Below, piece after piece: positions 8,805-18,868 of a DNA stretch of 64,000 bases; position 1 is the stretch's first letter; every line of letters begins with the position of its first letter. The notes under the pieces are model-generated. The model searched no databases and was not told where the DNA came from. It worked only from the letters and a program-made list of their open reading frames with translations. The translations under genes and the position numbers were made by a program. This DNA comes from CAWHPS01 sp963831235. Its GTDB lineage: Bacteria > Fibrobacterota > OXYB2-FULL-49-7 > JAEUSG01. Where the stretch lies: positions 5,302 to 69,301 of the forward strand of contig CAWHPS010000075.1 in assembly GCA_963831235.1 (NCBI GenBank), read 5' to 3'.

Positions 8805-11375
8805 ATGATATTACCAATAAGTAGAAAGGGTTTTATGCTTATCTTATCAAGAATCACAGTAGTGGCGGTCATCGCGCTCTTCGTGTCTTCGGGCTCTGGG
8901 GCGGACTTAATCCACGACGACTTCCAAGCGAGCCTCGGCGCTACTCCCAATTCATACATCTACTCCGAAATCGGCGTTGACGCCAGGGGCAACTACCTGG
9001 TGGCCTGGATGGAAAACACGGGCACCTACGACAACAAGCGCATTGTGGGCCGCCATTTCAACAGTTCGGGCGTCGCTATCAGTGCGAGGTTCGAGATAAC
9101 AACAGACGTAACCCTGGCCTATAGGGAGCGTTTCACACTTTCCATGTCCGACAGCGGAAATTTCATCGTGGCTTGGAAATACAAATCAGGCAGCATTTAC
9201 CGTTGTTATGTCCGCCGATACAATAAAGACCGTACCCCTTTTGATGCTGCACCGGTCAACATCAACACGAACACGGCCCTCCCGGTCAACAACCCTGATG
9301 TCGCTCTCAACAATTCAGGTGACTGCGCAGTGGCCTGGGAAGGAACCGGCGGAACCATTGTCGGCGGCCTGATAAGCGCAAACGTCAGTCCGGTATTGAC
9401 GCCTTTTACACTCGACTCCCTCGGAATCCAACCGCATATCGCCTTAAGCGACACCAATACACTTGTCGTGTCGTTCATCTATTCCTATTCCAATAAATTG
9501 ATGTACCAAGTGTTTTCATATAAAGGCGGAATCACGGCACTTTGGCACGCGTTCCCTGTTTCCACCACAGGAATAGTTCCCGTCGAGCGCTTCGACCTCG
9601 ACATCATGAAAAGGAGCGGCCAGTTCATCATCGTATGGCCCGAATGGACCGGCACGGCCATGGAGATAAAGGGCGCCAAGTACTCTCGGACAGGCGCAGG
9701 CCGGGACGCAGTCTTCTATGTTGAGGAGAACCTGCGGCCGGACGCGGACCGCATGCCAAGCGTTCACATCAACCGCAATAACAACTTCATAGTCACCTGG
9801 GCGAGCCCGTTTTCCTCCAAACTCAGCATGAGGGCTTATGCCCCTGACGGGAGGCCACTTATCGATGCACAGGACATTCTGCCCAACCTGGCCAAAGGCC
9901 CGATATCCGATTTTTCCAGTGTTCTGACTAATAATTCCCGGGTAATTATAATCTGTCCGCAAAATGGTGTAAATCTTCAGAATTTAAGCATGTTCGGAAC
10001 GTCTCCCAGACCGATGGTCAAGGTTGACATGCTTGGAAGCGGCGCGCAATACGCCAGACCTGCTGTCAGCGCGAAGACAAAAAGCCTCGCCGTGGTCTGG
10101 GAAGACGGGACAACCGGCCGGGTGATGCTCCAGGTCTTTGATTCCACCAACAATGCGTTGACCATGGCGAACCCCGTGAATACAGATGGAAGCGCCTCGA
10201 ATCCAGTTGTTGCCATCGACACCAATATCTTTGTGGCATGGGAGGATGTGCGCTCCGGCTCCACGGATACCGCCATCTTTTTCCAGAGATTCAATTCCAG
10301 AGGTCAAGCCGTGGGCCCCAATACGCGGATAAGTGAGCTCGGAGTAAATGGCAGGCACCCGGCGATTGCAATAGGTAAAGGCCGCGTTTTGTTCGTATGG
10401 GAGGACAAACGCGCCGCCCGGGGAGACCGGTTCCAGGTATTCGGACAATTCTTCACTGACGCAGGCCAGAATATCGGAGGCAACTTTCTGGTGGATACTG
10501 TCAACATCGACTGTTACCGACCGGATGTCGCGACATCTGGCAAAGACATCTTCGCCGTGGTCTGGTACACCCTGACCGGCACGATATTCTCACAGTCGTC
10601 GAATGTGTACTTAAAGTGCCTCAACCGGGACGGTGCCCCGCTCGGGCCCGCGAGAAAGCTTAATGGCAACCAGTCGAAAGCAGCCAATCCCCGTGTAGCC
10701 ATGGACAGTGCCAGCCGTACCGTGGCCGCCTGGCTCGACGGCAGGGAGGCGTTGTTCACCAGCCATGTCTATGGCCAACGGTGCAATGCGGATGGAACGC
10801 TTCTTGATTCGAATTTCCGCGTCGACTCGGACTCTACCTCCAAATCCTACGCGGATGTCGCCATGAGCGCCAACGGCGGCATGGCCTTTTCCTGGCAATA
10901 TGGAAGCAATACCAGGCCACCCCTCAAGGTGGTAATGCGGGAATACGATTTTAACCTTACCCCGCACGCGCCGGAAGAACAACAAAATTACGATTCCATC
11001 CGCTTGATGGTGGCCGTGCCATGCATGCATGCGGCGGCTGACCGGTGTGTGCTGGTTTGGATGAATTCCAGTACCGACGATCTCGAGGGAATGGACATCT
11101 GGGCGCAGGTCACCCGTCTCACGGACAATACACCCTCCTCGCTGCCCCCTTCCATGCCGCGAGGCTTGAGCAACAGAGAACCGTTCATCAAGACCAACCC
11201 TTTCTCCCTCTCTTCCTGGACAAACAATTCTGATGAGCAAGTCGAGATACTGGATGTGAACGGCAGGACCATGAAGCGGGTCGGGCCCGGGGATACTTTC
11301 CGGTTCACCTGTTACGGGATCTATTTCTTCAGATCCGGGAAAACCGGCGTGGTCAAGGCGGTCAGGGTGAAATAA
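8805..11375 (+). CDS. Secreted repeat (beta-propeller-like) protein with C-terminal sorting-like domain
   Basis: 856 residues. A signal peptide lies in the first ~40 residues; an in-frame ATG at 8835, preceded by AAAGGG, gives a more standard leader (MLILSRITVVAVIALF) and may be the true start. The body carries about ten degenerate repeats centred on a 'FVVAW-E-D' core (for example DCAVAWEG, LAVVWEDG, IFVAWEDVRSG, VLFVWEDKR, TVAAWLDGRE), a pattern of extracellular propeller-like proteins. The last ~65 residues (VEILDVNGRTMKRV to VVKAVRVK) match the shape of a type IX secretion C-terminal domain, though the NPFNP motif is reduced to TNPFSLS. The gene is GC-richer than its neighbours. Ligand unknown. 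Confidence 0.7.
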   Translation: MILPISRKGFMLILSRITVVAVIALFVSSGSGADLIHDDFQASLGATPNSYIYSEIGVDARGNYLVAWMENTGTYDNKRIVGRHFNSSGVAISARFEITTDVTLAYRERFTLSMSDSGNFIVAWKYKSGSIYRCYVRRYNKDRTPFDAAPVNINTNTALPVNNPDVALNNSGDCAVAWEGTGGTIVGGLISANVSPVLTPFTLDSLGIQPHIALSDTNTLVVSFIYSYSNKLMYQVFSYKGGITALWHAFPVSTTGIVPVERFDLDIMKRSGQFIIVWPEWTGTAMEIKGAKYSRTGAGRDAVFYVEENLRPDADRMPSVHINRNNNFIVTWASPFSSKLSMRAYAPDGRPLIDAQDILPNLAKGPISDFSSVLTNNSRVIIICPQNGVNLQNLSMFGTSPRPMVKVDMLGSGAQYARPAVSAKTKSLAVVWEDGTTGRVMLQVFDSTNNALTMANPVNTDGSASNPVVAIDTNIFVAWEDVRSGSTDTAIFFQRFNSRGQAVGPNTRISELGVNGRHPAIAIGKGRVLFVWEDKRAARGDRFQVFGQFFTDAGQNIGGNFLVDTVNIDCYRPDVATSGKDIFAVVWYTLTGTIFSQSSNVYLKCLNRDGAPLGPARKLNGNQSKAANPRVAMDSASRTVAAWLDGREALFTSHVYGQRCNADGTLLDSNFRVDSDSTSKSYADVAMSANGGMAFSWQYGSNTRPPLKVVMREYDFNLTPHAPEEQQNYDSIRLMVAVPCMHAAADRCVLVWMNSSTDDLEGMDIWAQVTRLTDNTPSSLPPSMPRGLSNREPFIKTNPFSLSSWTNNSDEQVEILDVNGRTMKRVGPGDTFRFTCYGIYFFRSGKTGVVKAVRVK

Positions 11376-11464
11376 GGGACAACGTATATGCTTACGAACC
11401 CTTTAGTTGACTGCTCATTGCCAGGTAACACGCCATGTCCAGTGCCAAAAAAGCAGTGAAAGAT

Positions 11465-12523
11465 TCAATTCCTGCTGTTATGGCGGGTAACCACCTCGAG
11501 AAATGCCTCAATATTGGCCCAAGGGACCTCGGGCTCCAGAAGATGGGTAGGTGATAGAACAAGTCCTCCACTCTTTCCTACTTCACGAATCATGGTTTTA
11601 CACACTTGCTTTACATCATCCGGAGTGCCAAAAGGCATGGTAGTCTGTGTTCCCAAGGTGCCCCAAAAGGAGAGCTTGTCGCCATATTGTTTTTTAACCT
11701 TTACCGGATCCATACATTCAGGTTGGACCGGATTTAAAATATCAACTCCAATTTCAATGAGTTCAGGAAAAATTTCCTGACAATTCCCATCACCATGATA
11801 AAAAACCAGCAGATTAGGGTTGACGCTTTTTGCTGAAGCAATTACCGCTGCCAGACGCGGCTTTATAAATTCTTGCCAGGTCTCAAGTTTCATCATCATG
11901 GCAAGTTGAGTTGAAACATCATCGCCCAGCCGAAGAATATCGCAACCCGCCAATGCATACTGTTTAGCCTTCTCACGGTTTATTGCGGAAATGCGATCAA
12001 GATGATAGTGAGCCAAATCAGGGTTCAGGAGCATATCCACCATAAAAGTTTCCATACCGCGCAGATACCAGGCGATTTCAAAGATGGTCATCTCCATACA
12101 TGCCACCGCAAGCTTGTCACCTTGTTTTATTTCTGCAAAACGTTTTTTAGTTTGTAACCAGTCGAATTCCGTCAAAGGATCCGGATAAGGGTAGGATTGA
12201 AACTCCGCAAGTGTCTCAAAGTTCCGCATGGGATGTTGCATATGGCTGAAATGAGCGACACTCCCGGACTTATACCCAACCCCCCAGGCCTCATCGAGCC
12301 TGATATCTGTCAAGTCCGGATAATAGGGTAAAAATTTATTCTTGGGTCCGATATACGGGGCACTGCAGCCCAGAACCGGGAAAGAATAGTATTCATCAAC
12401 CTTTCGTGTTCCAGTCCGTTTCTCAAATTCATCGAGTAAAGACGGGCACAAACAAAACTCAAATGGAACATAAGCGTCATCTTCCCTGCGAAGAGCAGCC
12501 AAACATTTTTCCCTTAAACCCAT
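11465..12523 (-). CDS. Uroporphyrinogen decarboxylase-like (URO-D superfamily) protein, likely corrinoid methyltransferase type
   Basis: 352 residues of the URO-D/MtaA fold. The heme-pathway signature of true HemE (RQAGRY) is absent. The YHGDGNCQEIFPEL segment followed by GVDILNPVQPE matches the methyltransferase-like branch. Ribosome binding site CGGAGG is 5 bases upstream of the ATG. It is divergent from an AraC regulator 110 bp away, which suggests inducible expression in response to a substrate. A second, frameshifted relative lies at 40487. Members of this branch occur in bacteria that use methylated or sugar-derived compounds; the substrate here is unknown. Confidence 0.78.
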   Translation of the reverse strand: MGLREKCLAALRREDDAYVPFEFCLCPSLLDEFEKRTGTRKVDEYYSFPVLGCSAPYIGPKNKFLPYYPDLTDIRLDEAWGVGYKSGSVAHFSHMQHPMRNFETLAEFQSYPYPDPLTEFDWLQTKKRFAEIKQGDKLAVACMEMTIFEIAWYLRGMETFMVDMLLNPDLAHYHLDRISAINREKAKQYALAGCDILRLGDDVSTQLAMMMKLETWQEFIKPRLAAVIASAKSVNPNLLVFYHGDGNCQEIFPELIEIGVDILNPVQPECMDPVKVKKQYGDKLSFWGTLGTQTTMPFGTPDDVKQVCKTMIREVGKSGGLVLSPTHLLEPEVPWANIEAFLEVVTRHNSRN

Positions 12524-12633
12524 TTCAGCCTCCGGATTAACTTTGGTTCACATAAACTTGTTAACAATAAATATAATCCCTTTATTGCCAAAGCGGAATG
12601 GAGAGTCGTATATTCAATGTATAATCGTACATT
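12524..12633. promoter_or_regulatory. Divergent promoter region between URO-D-like gene and AraC regulator
   Basis: Short AT-rich spacer with TATAAT at 12618-12623, 10 bp ahead of the araC-family start codon. Divergent placement of an AraC regulator and its likely target makes this the expected operator region. No clean repeated half-sites were found by eye. Confidence 0.35.
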
Positions 12634-13479
12634 ATGAAACTTAAAGAATGGCTGAATTTACCCTTTGACCTGGATGTCAAAGGCGCTTATCCTGAAACAA
12701 CCTTGTTCCGCGCAAGTATTCTCTGGAAGGTGGAAGTCGACGACAAATACCAGAATACGGCATTATGGGATCAGGGTTTTCCCTCAAACGGTATTTTTTT
12801 CACTTATGATGGAAGCGGATGGCTCGAAGTTCCAGGTCAAAAGGTGAAACTGCTGCCAGGTACGCTCTTTATCATCAAAAACAAAACACCTTGTCGTTAT
12901 GGATGTGTTGAAAAAGGCCTTTGGAAATTCTACTGTCTGGTGTATGAACGATTCGCTCCATTAACTCAATTTAGAATGGATTATAATACATTCTATTGTG
13001 TTCCCAATCCTGCTCTTTTCAAACCCTTTTTCCGGAACATTGAGCAAGAAGCAATTGTAAGGAAGCATGCTTTCAAGCAGAAAATCGACACACTCCTCCA
13101 TGATTTCCTCATAACCTATTCAAGGGCATTCCTGGCTAGCAAATCACCCTCCGGCGACCCCATTGACAACACACTAAACTGGATGCATTCGAATAAAAGC
13201 GAACCTCTGAATATGGAAGGCTTAATTTTGAAATCCAAGCTTTGCAGAACCAACTTTTTCAAGGCCTTCATTAAAAAGACCGGAAAAACTCCAGTCCAAT
13301 TCTTCAATGATCTCAAACTGGAATCAGCAAGAATGATGATTGATGCGTACCAGGGTTCGTTTCGTGAAATATCGCAGTCACTGGGATTTTATGATGAGTA
13401 TTATTTTTCCAGGATGTTCAAGAAGAAATATGCTGTTTCACCACTTGAATACCGTAAGGTGAACCGCAATAATAACTGA
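12634..13479 (+). CDS. AraC-family transcriptional regulator
   Basis: 281 residues. The N-terminal ~150 residues form a cupin-like sensor (note PSNGIFFTYDGSGWLEV and LLPGTLFIIKNKTP, the beta-roll pattern). The C-terminal ~100 residues contain two helix-turn-helix motifs of the AraC/XylS family, with the second seen in REISQSLGFYDEYYFSRMFKKKYAVSP (split over residues ~245-275). Probably binds a small ligand and activates the divergent URO-D-like gene. No ribosome binding site stands out; the ATG at 12634 fits the sensor domain start. Confidence 0.88.
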   Translation: MKLKEWLNLPFDLDVKGAYPETTLFRASILWKVEVDDKYQNTALWDQGFPSNGIFFTYDGSGWLEVPGQKVKLLPGTLFIIKNKTPCRYGCVEKGLWKFYCLVYERFAPLTQFRMDYNTFYCVPNPALFKPFFRNIEQEAIVRKHAFKQKIDTLLHDFLITYSRAFLASKSPSGDPIDNTLNWMHSNKSEPLNMEGLILKSKLCRTNFFKAFIKKTGKTPVQFFNDLKLESARMMIDAYQGSFREISQSLGFYDEYYFSRMFKKKYAVSPLEYRKVNRNNN

Positions 13480-13528
13480 TGCTGACAGGAGTTTTAATCA
13501 TTAGCTATTTGTAAACCAGGGGCGCATT

Positions 13529-14668
13529 ATGGACATAATTAATTCCTCCGGTCATCCCCTTTATATTTGGGGTAAGGGATTCGACAGTGGAACTCTTAAT
13601 CAACTTAAGCAGCTTGCTGAAATGCCATATATTTTCAAACATGTGGCGGCCATGCCGGACGCTCATGTAGGCATTGGTGCCACCATAGGCTCCGTGTTCG
13701 CATCGGACAGTGCAGTAGTGCCTTCGGCTGTGGGGGTTGACATTGGCTGCGGAATGCGCGCAATCCGCACAAACATATTGGCCGCTGAAATATCTGTTGA
13801 CAAGCTGCAGCGTTTCGTGGATGTTGCATATTCCCGTATCCCGCTCGGATTTGAGAGTCACAACAGCGAACAAAAATGGGAGGGCATAAAAGAATTTCCA
13901 CTCAATGATAAGGATCTGAAAAAGAAAGCGGCCATGCAGATCGGGACACTTGGCGGAGGAAACCACTTCATTGAAATCCAGACGGACGGGGAATTTACCT
14001 GGATTATGATTCATACCGGATCGCGGCATGTTGGTCTCCAAATCGCAGAGCATTATATCCGGGCAGCAAAAGAGCACAATACCAAACATAAAACAGGCCT
14101 CCCCTTCGAATTAAGCTTTCTTCCGCTCGATGAAAATATTGGAAAGGAATATCTTGCTGCAATGGATTGGACGCTAGCATATGCACGGGAAAACCGCAGG
14201 CAGCTTTTGGACAGGGTACTGGAAATTTTCGCCGAGACCATTTCACCGGCGATTGGGATAAGGGAAGACATTGAAATTCATCACAACTTCGCGGCTTTTG
14301 AAAAGCATTTCAATCGCAATGTTATGGTGCACAGGAAAGGCGCTACTCGTGCGTATGAGAATGAACTTGGCATCATCCCGGGTTCCATGGGTACCCCTTC
14401 ATATATTACGCGCGGCTTGGGTAATCCGGATTCATTCATGTCGTCTTCTCATGGTGCTGGTAGGCGCATGAGCCGCAAAGCAGCCCAAAAACAAATTTCA
14501 ATGGAGGATTTCAACTGTTCCATGAAAGGAATTGCTGTGATGCTTAAGAAATCCATGCTGGATGAGGCGCCACAGGCCTATAAAAATATTGATGATATCA
14601 TGACAGCGCAACAGGACCTGGTTGTAATTGTCTATAAATTAAAACCTCTTGCTAATATCAAAGGCTGA
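13529..14668 (+). CDS. rtcB: RtcB RNA-splicing ligase
   Basis: 379 residues. RtcB joins RNA 2',3'-cyclic phosphate or 3'-phosphate ends to 5'-hydroxyl ends using GTP and Mn. Visible motifs: VGVDIGCGMRA near residue 70 (metal binding), GGGNHFIE near 145, HTGSRHVG near 160, and SSHGAGR near 308, whose His is the residue guanylated in characterised RtcB. Length is on the short side for the family (usually ~400) but all core motifs are present. No archease or RtcR neighbour. A short copy of its 5' end sits at 3160. Confidence 0.95.
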   Translation: MDIINSSGHPLYIWGKGFDSGTLNQLKQLAEMPYIFKHVAAMPDAHVGIGATIGSVFASDSAVVPSAVGVDIGCGMRAIRTNILAAEISVDKLQRFVDVAYSRIPLGFESHNSEQKWEGIKEFPLNDKDLKKKAAMQIGTLGGGNHFIEIQTDGEFTWIMIHTGSRHVGLQIAEHYIRAAKEHNTKHKTGLPFELSFLPLDENIGKEYLAAMDWTLAYARENRRQLLDRVLEIFAETISPAIGIREDIEIHHNFAAFEKHFNRNVMVHRKGATRAYENELGIIPGSMGTPSYITRGLGNPDSFMSSSHGAGRRMSRKAAQKQISMEDFNCSMKGIAVMLKKSMLDEAPQAYKNIDDIMTAQQDLVVIVYKLKPLANIKG

Positions 14669-14859
14669 AACTTGCTGAAATTAGTGTTTTTATAAGCAAC
14701 ACCTGTATCCTTGAACCGCAAATTAACAGTATTAAATTATATTAAGCAGTATTTATCAATGGCTTTCTTGCGCGTAGCAAAAACAATACCCGTTTGTTGA
14801 TAAAAAAACTCTCATATATTATTTTACATACAGGATTTTAATGGAAAAGAGAAAGTTAT

Positions 14860-15780
14860 ATGATGCAACCTGAATCAAATCATGAATCAAAACCAACCAC
14901 CCCGGTAGATCGAATGATTGACGGGCCTGGTGTTATTGACGAAGAAATTATCGGCATGGCAAGCGGTGATGTGGTAAACCGTATTGAAGTAATGGAAAAG
15001 TATAACAATGTGAAAAACCAGTACAACGGCAACTTTTACAGCGACCTGATTTATATCCTGACGAACATACGTCTTGATGAAGCGACTGCCAGGACCGACT
15101 GGCATAATATTTTAAAGCACAAACATTTCATGAGCGAAAAACTAAGCCGAAATGTCGGGATCAGGGTCGCGACCATGGATTTTTATACCAACATAACCCG
15201 CCAGATTGCAACCCCGAAAATAATCGACATGAGGGAATACTCAAGGACGGTGAAGGAATCAATAACAGATCCGCTTACCCTATGTTATAACCGCCGATAT
15301 TTCGATTATATAATGAAGCAGTACTGTAACCTGGCACAGGAAAACAACTTGCCTCTCTCGCTTCTTATGGTCGATATGGATTATCTTAAGCTTTACAATG
15401 ATCAGAATGGCCACATTGCAGGCGACTTCGCACTAATTGAAATATCCCGCATCTTCAATGTGCTTACAAGGAAATCCGATATTGTGGCACGGTACGGAGG
15501 CGATGAATTTGCCCTGGTTTTAAAGGACACAAAGCCGGAAGATGCTTTTGCAGCTGCTGAAAAAATCCGTAAGGCTGTTGAAGATTATCGGTTTCCGAAC
15601 GAGCAGACCCTTCCGAGCCGCCGTCTTACGGTTTCAATAGGCGTGGCTGATATGGATGATGAAATTCTCGAACCCGTTGACCTTGTGAAAAATGCGGATT
15701 CCGCTCTCTACGAAGCAAAAGCCCAGGGACGGAATGTGGTAAGACTTTTCAAATCAGCGAAAGGTAAAAGTGAGAATTAA
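14860..15780 (+). CDS. Diguanylate cyclase (GGDEF domain)
   Basis: 306 residues. The C-terminal ~165 residues are a GGDEF domain with the active-site loop YGGDEF (G213-F217) and the supporting DPLTLCYNRRYFD start; it makes cyclic-di-GMP from two GTP. An RxxD inhibitory site is not obvious. The N-terminal ~135 residues are helical, soluble and unlike known sensors. The stop overlaps the GTG start of aroE by 11 bases, so it is the first gene of the housekeeping run. An HD-GYP phosphodiesterase-like gene lies at 37114, giving the opposite activity. Confidence 0.92.
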   Translation: MMQPESNHESKPTTPVDRMIDGPGVIDEEIIGMASGDVVNRIEVMEKYNNVKNQYNGNFYSDLIYILTNIRLDEATARTDWHNILKHKHFMSEKLSRNVGIRVATMDFYTNITRQIATPKIIDMREYSRTVKESITDPLTLCYNRRYFDYIMKQYCNLAQENNLPLSLLMVDMDYLKLYNDQNGHIAGDFALIEISRIFNVLTRKSDIVARYGGDEFALVLKDTKPEDAFAAAEKIRKAVEDYRFPNEQTLPSRRLTVSIGVADMDDEILEPVDLVKNADSALYEAKAQGRNVVRLFKSAKGKSEN

Positions 15781-16618
15781 CGGCAAAACCCGCGTGATGG
15801 GTGTTATAGGCGATCCCATAAGCCATACGCTTTCACCTGCCATGCATAATGCCGCGTGCCATGAACTTGGCTTAAATACTGTTTACCTGCCATTTCATGT
15901 TCTACCTAAAGATCTCGGACATGCAATTGCAGGGATACGGGCGCTCGATATTGCAGGAATAAATGTTACAATACCTCATAAAGAGGGTGTAATAAAATAC
16001 CTTGATGAAATTTCCGAAGAATCACGCATAATCGGCGCTGTAAATACCATTGTAAACAAAAATGGCAGGCTATCAGGCACAACTACTGACCCCGAAGGAA
16101 TCAGGCGGACATTAAAAAGCAAAAAAATATATCCAACCAGGCAAACGATAACCATTCTCGGTACCGGCGGTACTGCTCGTACCGCGCTCTTTACCTTCCT
16201 TCTTGATGGATGCAAAGATGTTGCCATAGCTTGCCGCAATTTGAAAAAAGGAACACTGCTTTCAAAAGAGGCGTTAAGACGTTTCAAGAAGAACGTCCCG
16301 GTGTTCCTTTTACAGGGAAGCGATTTAAAAGCAAGGTTTGATGAAACAACGCTTCTTGTCAACTGTACATCCGTGGGCATGTTTCCCGCAACCGGAAAAA
16401 CACCTGTGGATAAAAGCAGCTTGCATGCCGGCATGACCGTATTCGATATTGTATATAACCCGATAAAAACACGTCTCCTGAAAGAGGCGGGTGAAAAGGG
16501 CTGCACTGTAGTAAGCGGTATGGATATGCTGATTTATCAGGGCTTGACCGCGTTTCGCCTCATTACCGAAAAAACTGCAGATGAAGAAACATTTCGCAAG
16601 GGGTTTCTTAACGGATGA
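15770..16618 (+). CDS. aroE: Shikimate dehydrogenase
   Basis: 282 residues, GTG start inside the 3' end of the diguanylate cyclase gene. Reduces 3-dehydroshikimate to shikimate with NADPH (chorismate pathway). Substrate-site motif SHTLSPAMHNAA near residue 17, catalytic NVTIPHKE near 65, cofactor-binding GTGGTARTA near 130, and CTSVGM near 200. DAHP synthase of the same pathway is at 32142. Overlaps lptB by four bases. Confidence 0.95.
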   Translation: MRINGKTRVMGVIGDPISHTLSPAMHNAACHELGLNTVYLPFHVLPKDLGHAIAGIRALDIAGINVTIPHKEGVIKYLDEISEESRIIGAVNTIVNKNGRLSGTTTDPEGIRRTLKSKKIYPTRQTITILGTGGTARTALFTFLLDGCKDVAIACRNLKKGTLLSKEALRRFKKNVPVFLLQGSDLKARFDETTLLVNCTSVGMFPATGKTPVDKSSLHAGMTVFDIVYNPIKTRLLKEAGEKGCTVVSGMDMLIYQGLTAFRLITEKTADEETFRKGFLNG

Positions 16619-17340
16619 ACGAGATAAGAACACAGGAAATCGTAAAAATCTACCGCAAGAAAAAAGTTGTGGATAAAGTCTCCTTCAATGTCAAGAAAGG
16701 TGAAATTGTGGGACTTTTGGGTCCTAATGGCGCGGGCAAGACAACGAGTTTTTACATGATTGTAGGGCTCATAAAACCCACAGATGGAAAGATATTTGCC
16801 GACGATAAAGACATTACCGGTCTTCCCATGTACAGACGCGCGCGCATAGGTATCGGGTATCTTCCACAAGAACCTTCGATTTTCCGTAAGCTTACGGTTG
16901 AAGAGAATATTATGGCAATCCTTGAAACACTTAAAATCAGCAGGGAAGAGAGAACTGAAAGACTCGAAAAGCTGCTTTCCGATTTTCGCATAACCTCCTT
17001 GCGGAAAAACCTTGCATATACGCTTTCCGGCGGAGAACGCAGACGCACAGAGATAGCCCGCGCCCTGTCAACTCAACCGGATTTTCTGCTACTTGACGAA
17101 CCTTTTGCGGGTGTTGACCCGATAGCAGTGGAAGACATTCAGAACATAGTTGCCGGTCTTCGTTTAAAGGGGATAGGCGTGCTTATAACCGACCATAATG
17201 TACGAGATACGCTTGCGATCACGGATCGCGCATACATAATGTTCGAGGGAAGGATACTTAAAACAGGGACCTCGGATTTCCTGGCAAACGATCCCGAGGC
17301 GCGGAAAATTTATCTTGGTTCAAACTTCAAACTGGATTAA
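16615..17340 (+). CDS. lptB: LPS export ABC transporter ATP-binding protein LptB
   Basis: 241 residues. Walker A GPNGAGKTT, signature LSGGERRR, Walker B FLLLDEPFAGVDP and switch His in ITDHNVRDTL; the last two are the specific pattern of LptB rather than branched amino-acid transporters. Supplies energy for moving LPS from the inner membrane to the outer membrane. It precedes rpoN, as in many Gram-negative genomes. The presence of LptB supports a diderm, LPS-producing host. Confidence 0.95.
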   Translation: MNEIRTQEIVKIYRKKKVVDKVSFNVKKGEIVGLLGPNGAGKTTSFYMIVGLIKPTDGKIFADDKDITGLPMYRRARIGIGYLPQEPSIFRKLTVEENIMAILETLKISREERTERLEKLLSDFRITSLRKNLAYTLSGGERRRTEIARALSTQPDFLLLDEPFAGVDPIAVEDIQNIVAGLRLKGIGVLITDHNVRDTLAITDRAYIMFEGRILKTGTSDFLANDPEARKIYLGSNFKLD

Positions 17341-17356
17341 AGTAGGGAGAGATATT

Positions 17357-18868
17357 ATGAGTAATTTATCATTAGAAACATCAATGAAGCTGAGCCAGAC
17401 GCTGTCGCCGCAGATGATTCAGTCGCTCAAACTTCTTCAATATTCAAGCCTCCAGTTGGAACAGGTCCTGCGCAAGGAGATTCAGGAAAACCCCATCCTT
17501 GAAGAGGCTTCCGAAGAGGAAGCGCCCACAGCGGACAATCAATCCACCGACGAGTCAAGGACCGAGGCTGCTGTAACAGCCGAGGCATCGGACGCCAAAG
17601 ACGAGGAAGCCGGCGAACCAATGCCTAAAACAATGGAAGAGGATGACGCAAAAGCCGTCATTCCCGAAACAAACCCCATTGAAGAGGTGAACTGGAGTGA
17701 TTTTGAGGGTGAGAACTATTCACCATCCTACAAAAAGGGCCTTGAAGAGAATGACGAAAACTCAAGTGAAATGTACGAAAAGATACCGGTATCATTTGCA
17801 TCACTTGAGGAGCATCTTTTAAAACAGCTACAGGAAAAAAAGCTCTCCCCGAAGCAGATGGAAATCGGTGAATTCATCATCGGCAATATTGATGATAAGG
17901 GATATCTTGTAGTAAGCGTCAGCGATATTGCGGAAAAATTCGAAACGACCCCGGCCTTTGTGAATGAAATACGAAACAGCATCCAGCATTTCGATCCCCT
18001 CGGAGTGGCCTCGATTGATTTGCGGGAAAATCTGCTAACACAATGCAGGGCCAAAGGACTTGGCGACTCCCTGATGTCCCGCATCATCGAACAGCACTTC
18101 GACCTTTTGAAAAAATACCAGATGCCCGAGATAGCGAAAAAGCTCGGGGTTTCGGTGCAGGATGTACAGCAGGCTGTTCGGGAAATAGGCCATCTTGAAC
18201 CTAATCCCGGCACGCTTATAAGTTCCCAGAAACCCCAAATCATTACGCCTGAACTCATGGTTTCAAAGCAGGACAACGGAGAATTTCTTGTTTCATTAAT
18301 CGATGGTAATGTTCCGAATATCAAGATATCCAGGCCATATCTGGATTTGTTAAGAAAAGAGAAAAAGCGCACTCCTGAAATAAAAAAATACATATCCGAA
18401 AAACTGAATTCCGCAAACTGGCTCATTAGGGCCATTGAGCAGCGCAAAGTGACCATGATAAAAGTCATGACCGCAATAGTGGAAAAACAGAAGGAGTGGT
18501 TTGAAAAGGGGCCGCCTCATCTTTCCCCTTTGCGGCTGCAGGAAATTGCTGACATAATCAGCATGCACATATCAACGGTCTGCCGGGTCACAAACGACAA
18601 ATATGTTCAGACCCCGTACGGCATCTTTGAACTCAAGTATTTTTTCGGGTCAGGGGTTGAGCAGGACGACGGCACCGAGGTCTCCACATCTCGGGCCAAG
18701 GACATCCTGAAGGAACTAGTTCAGCAGGAAGCGAAAAAGAAGCCATTAAGCGATCAGAAACTTGTGGACCTTCTGAAAGAGCGGGGAATTGAAGTTGCGC
18801 GAAGGACCATTTCCAAATACCGCGAACAGCTAAGTATTTTACCCGCAAGGCTACGCAAGGAATTCTGA
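17357..18868 (+). CDS. rpoN: RNA polymerase sigma-54 factor
   Basis: 503 residues from the ATG at 17357, which is preceded by GGGAGAG; the frame also opens at 17315 but that overlaps lptB. Region I is the glutamine/leucine-rich start (LSPQMIQSLKLLQYSSLQLEQVL), then an acidic region II (~55-140), a core-binding domain, and the C-terminal RpoN box, here ARRTISKYREQL (canonical ARRTVAKYRE). Directs RNA polymerase to -24/-12 promoters with enhancer-binding activators. Abuts lipA with a TGATG overlap. Confidence 0.96.
   Translation: MSNLSLETSMKLSQTLSPQMIQSLKLLQYSSLQLEQVLRKEIQENPILEEASEEEAPTADNQSTDESRTEAAVTAEASDAKDEEAGEPMPKTMEEDDAKAVIPETNPIEEVNWSDFEGENYSPSYKKGLEENDENSSEMYEKIPVSFASLEEHLLKQLQEKKLSPKQMEIGEFIIGNIDDKGYLVVSVSDIAEKFETTPAFVNEIRNSIQHFDPLGVASIDLRENLLTQCRAKGLGDSLMSRIIEQHFDLLKKYQMPEIAKKLGVSVQDVQQAVREIGHLEPNPGTLISSQKPQIITPELMVSKQDNGEFLVSLIDGNVPNIKISRPYLDLLRKEKKRTPEIKKYISEKLNSANWLIRAIEQRKVTMIKVMTAIVEKQKEWFEKGPPHLSPLRLQEIADIISMHISTVCRVTNDKYVQTPYGIFELKYFFGSGVEQDDGTEVSTSRAKDILKELVQQEAKKKPLSDQKLVDLLKERGIEVARRTISKYREQLSILPARLRKEF

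Noticed and set aside
9516..11308. Long antisense frames inside the 8805-11375 gene
   Set aside because: GC-rich codons create open antisense frames; none has a ribosome site, and the sense frame has a signal peptide and repeats.
17728..18468. A 246-codon antisense frame opposite rpoN
   Set aside because: Ser/Phe/Arg-rich composition typical of a reversed coding strand, and rpoN on the other strand is certain.
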